Shown: positions 6,028 to 6,460 of the stretch, in pieces | How positions within the stretch are numbered: position 1 is the stretch's first letter | How the letters are laid out: each line of letters starts with the position of its first letter | DNA from: Acidobacteriota bacterium | Lineage (GTDB): Bacteria > Acidobacteriota > UBA6911 > RPQK01 | Length of the DNA stretch: 6,460 nucleotides | Direction: 5' to 3' | Assembly (NCBI GenBank): GCA_003819755.1 | Contig: RPQK01000459.1 | Coordinates: forward strand, 1-6,460 | The notes under the pieces: generated by a model | Seen by the model: the letters and a program-made list of their open reading frames with translations, nothing else | What the model was told of the DNA's origin: nothing | Database searches by the model: none | Program-made: the position numbers and the translations under genes

Positions 6028-6460
6028 ATGGAAGAAAAGAATGCAACAGCGCCCGCGCTACAGGGCATCAACAGCAAGCTCGCCCGTCGGGTTATGGACG
6101 AGTTGGGACAGAACGTCTATCTCTGTTACCAGTGTGTGAAGTGCACGAGCGGCTGTCCCGTGGGAGAGTTCTTTGATTGGCAGCCACACCAGGTCATGAG
6201 AGCGCTGCAACTCGGTGAAGAGGAGATTGCGCTTCATTCTGAGACCCCCTGGTTGTGCGCCTCCTGCCAAACCTGCACCACCCGATGCCCGCAGGGGCTG
6301 GACGTGACGGCCATCATGGAATTCCTCACGCGCGAGGCGCAGAGTCGAGGGATAAAGGCCGAAGTCCCTGAGGTCGCTATCTTTAACCAGGCGTTTATGC
6401 GCCAGGTGAGGCTTTGGGGACGTGCGTACGAGCTGGGTCTGATGGGCGAGATGAAACTCC
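6028..6460 (+). CDS. hdrC: HdrC, heterodisulfide reductase subunit C (3' partial)
   Basis: The frame runs from ATG 6028 to the window edge with 144 residues and no stop. It carries the two ferredoxin-type [4Fe-4S] motifs of HdrC: C33-x2-C36-x2-C39-x3-C43-P and C77-x2-C80-x2-C83-x3-C87-P, separated by a helical stretch as is usual. HdrC relays electrons from HdrA to HdrB in soluble Hdr complexes, and in MetVF-type systems it is one of the six subunits. The visible length is most of a normal HdrC (roughly 180 residues), and hdrB is the expected next gene; neither end can be checked here. It is separated from metF by the 10-mer repeat hairpin, unlike the overlapping mvhD-metV-metF block, so its expression may be partly uncoupled. 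A generic 4Fe-4S dicluster protein is the only realistic alternative, and the context argues for HdrC. Confidence 0.9.
   Translation, partial: MEEKNATAPALQGINSKLARRVMDELGQNVYLCYQCVKCTSGCPVGEFFDWQPHQVMRALQLGEEEIALHSETPWLCASCQTCTTRCPQGLDVTAIMEFLTREAQSRGIKAEVPEVAIFNQAFMRQVRLWGRAYELGLMGEMKL

Overview
The window is one stretch of a single plus-strand gene cluster encoding a heterodisulfide-reductase-type electron-transfer complex joined to a methylenetetrahydrofolate (CH2-THF) reductase. The order is hdrA-like fusion (5' end outside the window), mvhD, metV, metF, hdrC (3' end outside). This gene set matches the HdrABC-MvhD-MetVF methylenetetrahydrofolate reductase complex described from acetogens such as Moorella thermoacetica. 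It points to a strict anaerobe with a methyl branch of the Wood-Ljungdahl pathway, run either reductively or oxidatively. hdrB is not in the window and is expected just downstream of hdrC. No hydrogenase or formate dehydrogenase subunit is visible. The DNA is fairly GC-rich. The phylum cannot be fixed from sequence alone. Short intergenic palindromic repeats of these styles recall uncultured Planctomycetes/Verrucomicrobia/Omnitrophota-like or Desulfobacterota genomes, but that is a weak inference.

Region by region: 1-3729 is a giant flavo-iron-sulfur protein that joins a GltD-like NAD(P)H/FAD module to two HdrA-like cores and a C-terminal 2[4Fe-4S] ferredoxin domain. A structured palindromic element (2742-2857) sits in frame inside it. 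A long imperfect hairpin of 9-bp repeats (3700-3770) begins inside the last codons of hdrA and fills the gap to mvhD. mvhD (3790-4206) contains an in-frame TGA at 3988-3990 that reads as selenocysteine: the downstream frame continues with the family's C-terminal sequence, and a SECIS-like hairpin lies at 4007-4023. A conventional annotation would split or truncate this gene. metV (4203-4883) overlaps mvhD by ATGA. metF (4886-5947, or 4880 by ATGA overlap) follows directly. A second inverted array, of 10-bp repeats (5928-6016), starts inside the 3' end of metF, and hdrC (6028 onward) follows it.

How it fits together: MetF carries the CH2-THF/methyl-THF site and MetV is its iron-sulfur/zinc partner. 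MvhD is a [2Fe-2S] adaptor that docks an electron donor or acceptor module on HdrA. HdrA is the flavin hub where electrons could bifurcate, and HdrC (with HdrB) carries electrons on. The GltD-like portion suggests that NAD(P)H is one of the electron partners. The most noteworthy points are the selenocysteine MvhD with its recoding hairpin, the GltD-HdrA-HdrA fusion, and three different palindromic repeat families embedded in or abutting the coding regions. There is no gene-free stretch longer than about 80 bases, and no intrinsic terminator or promoter was recognised.
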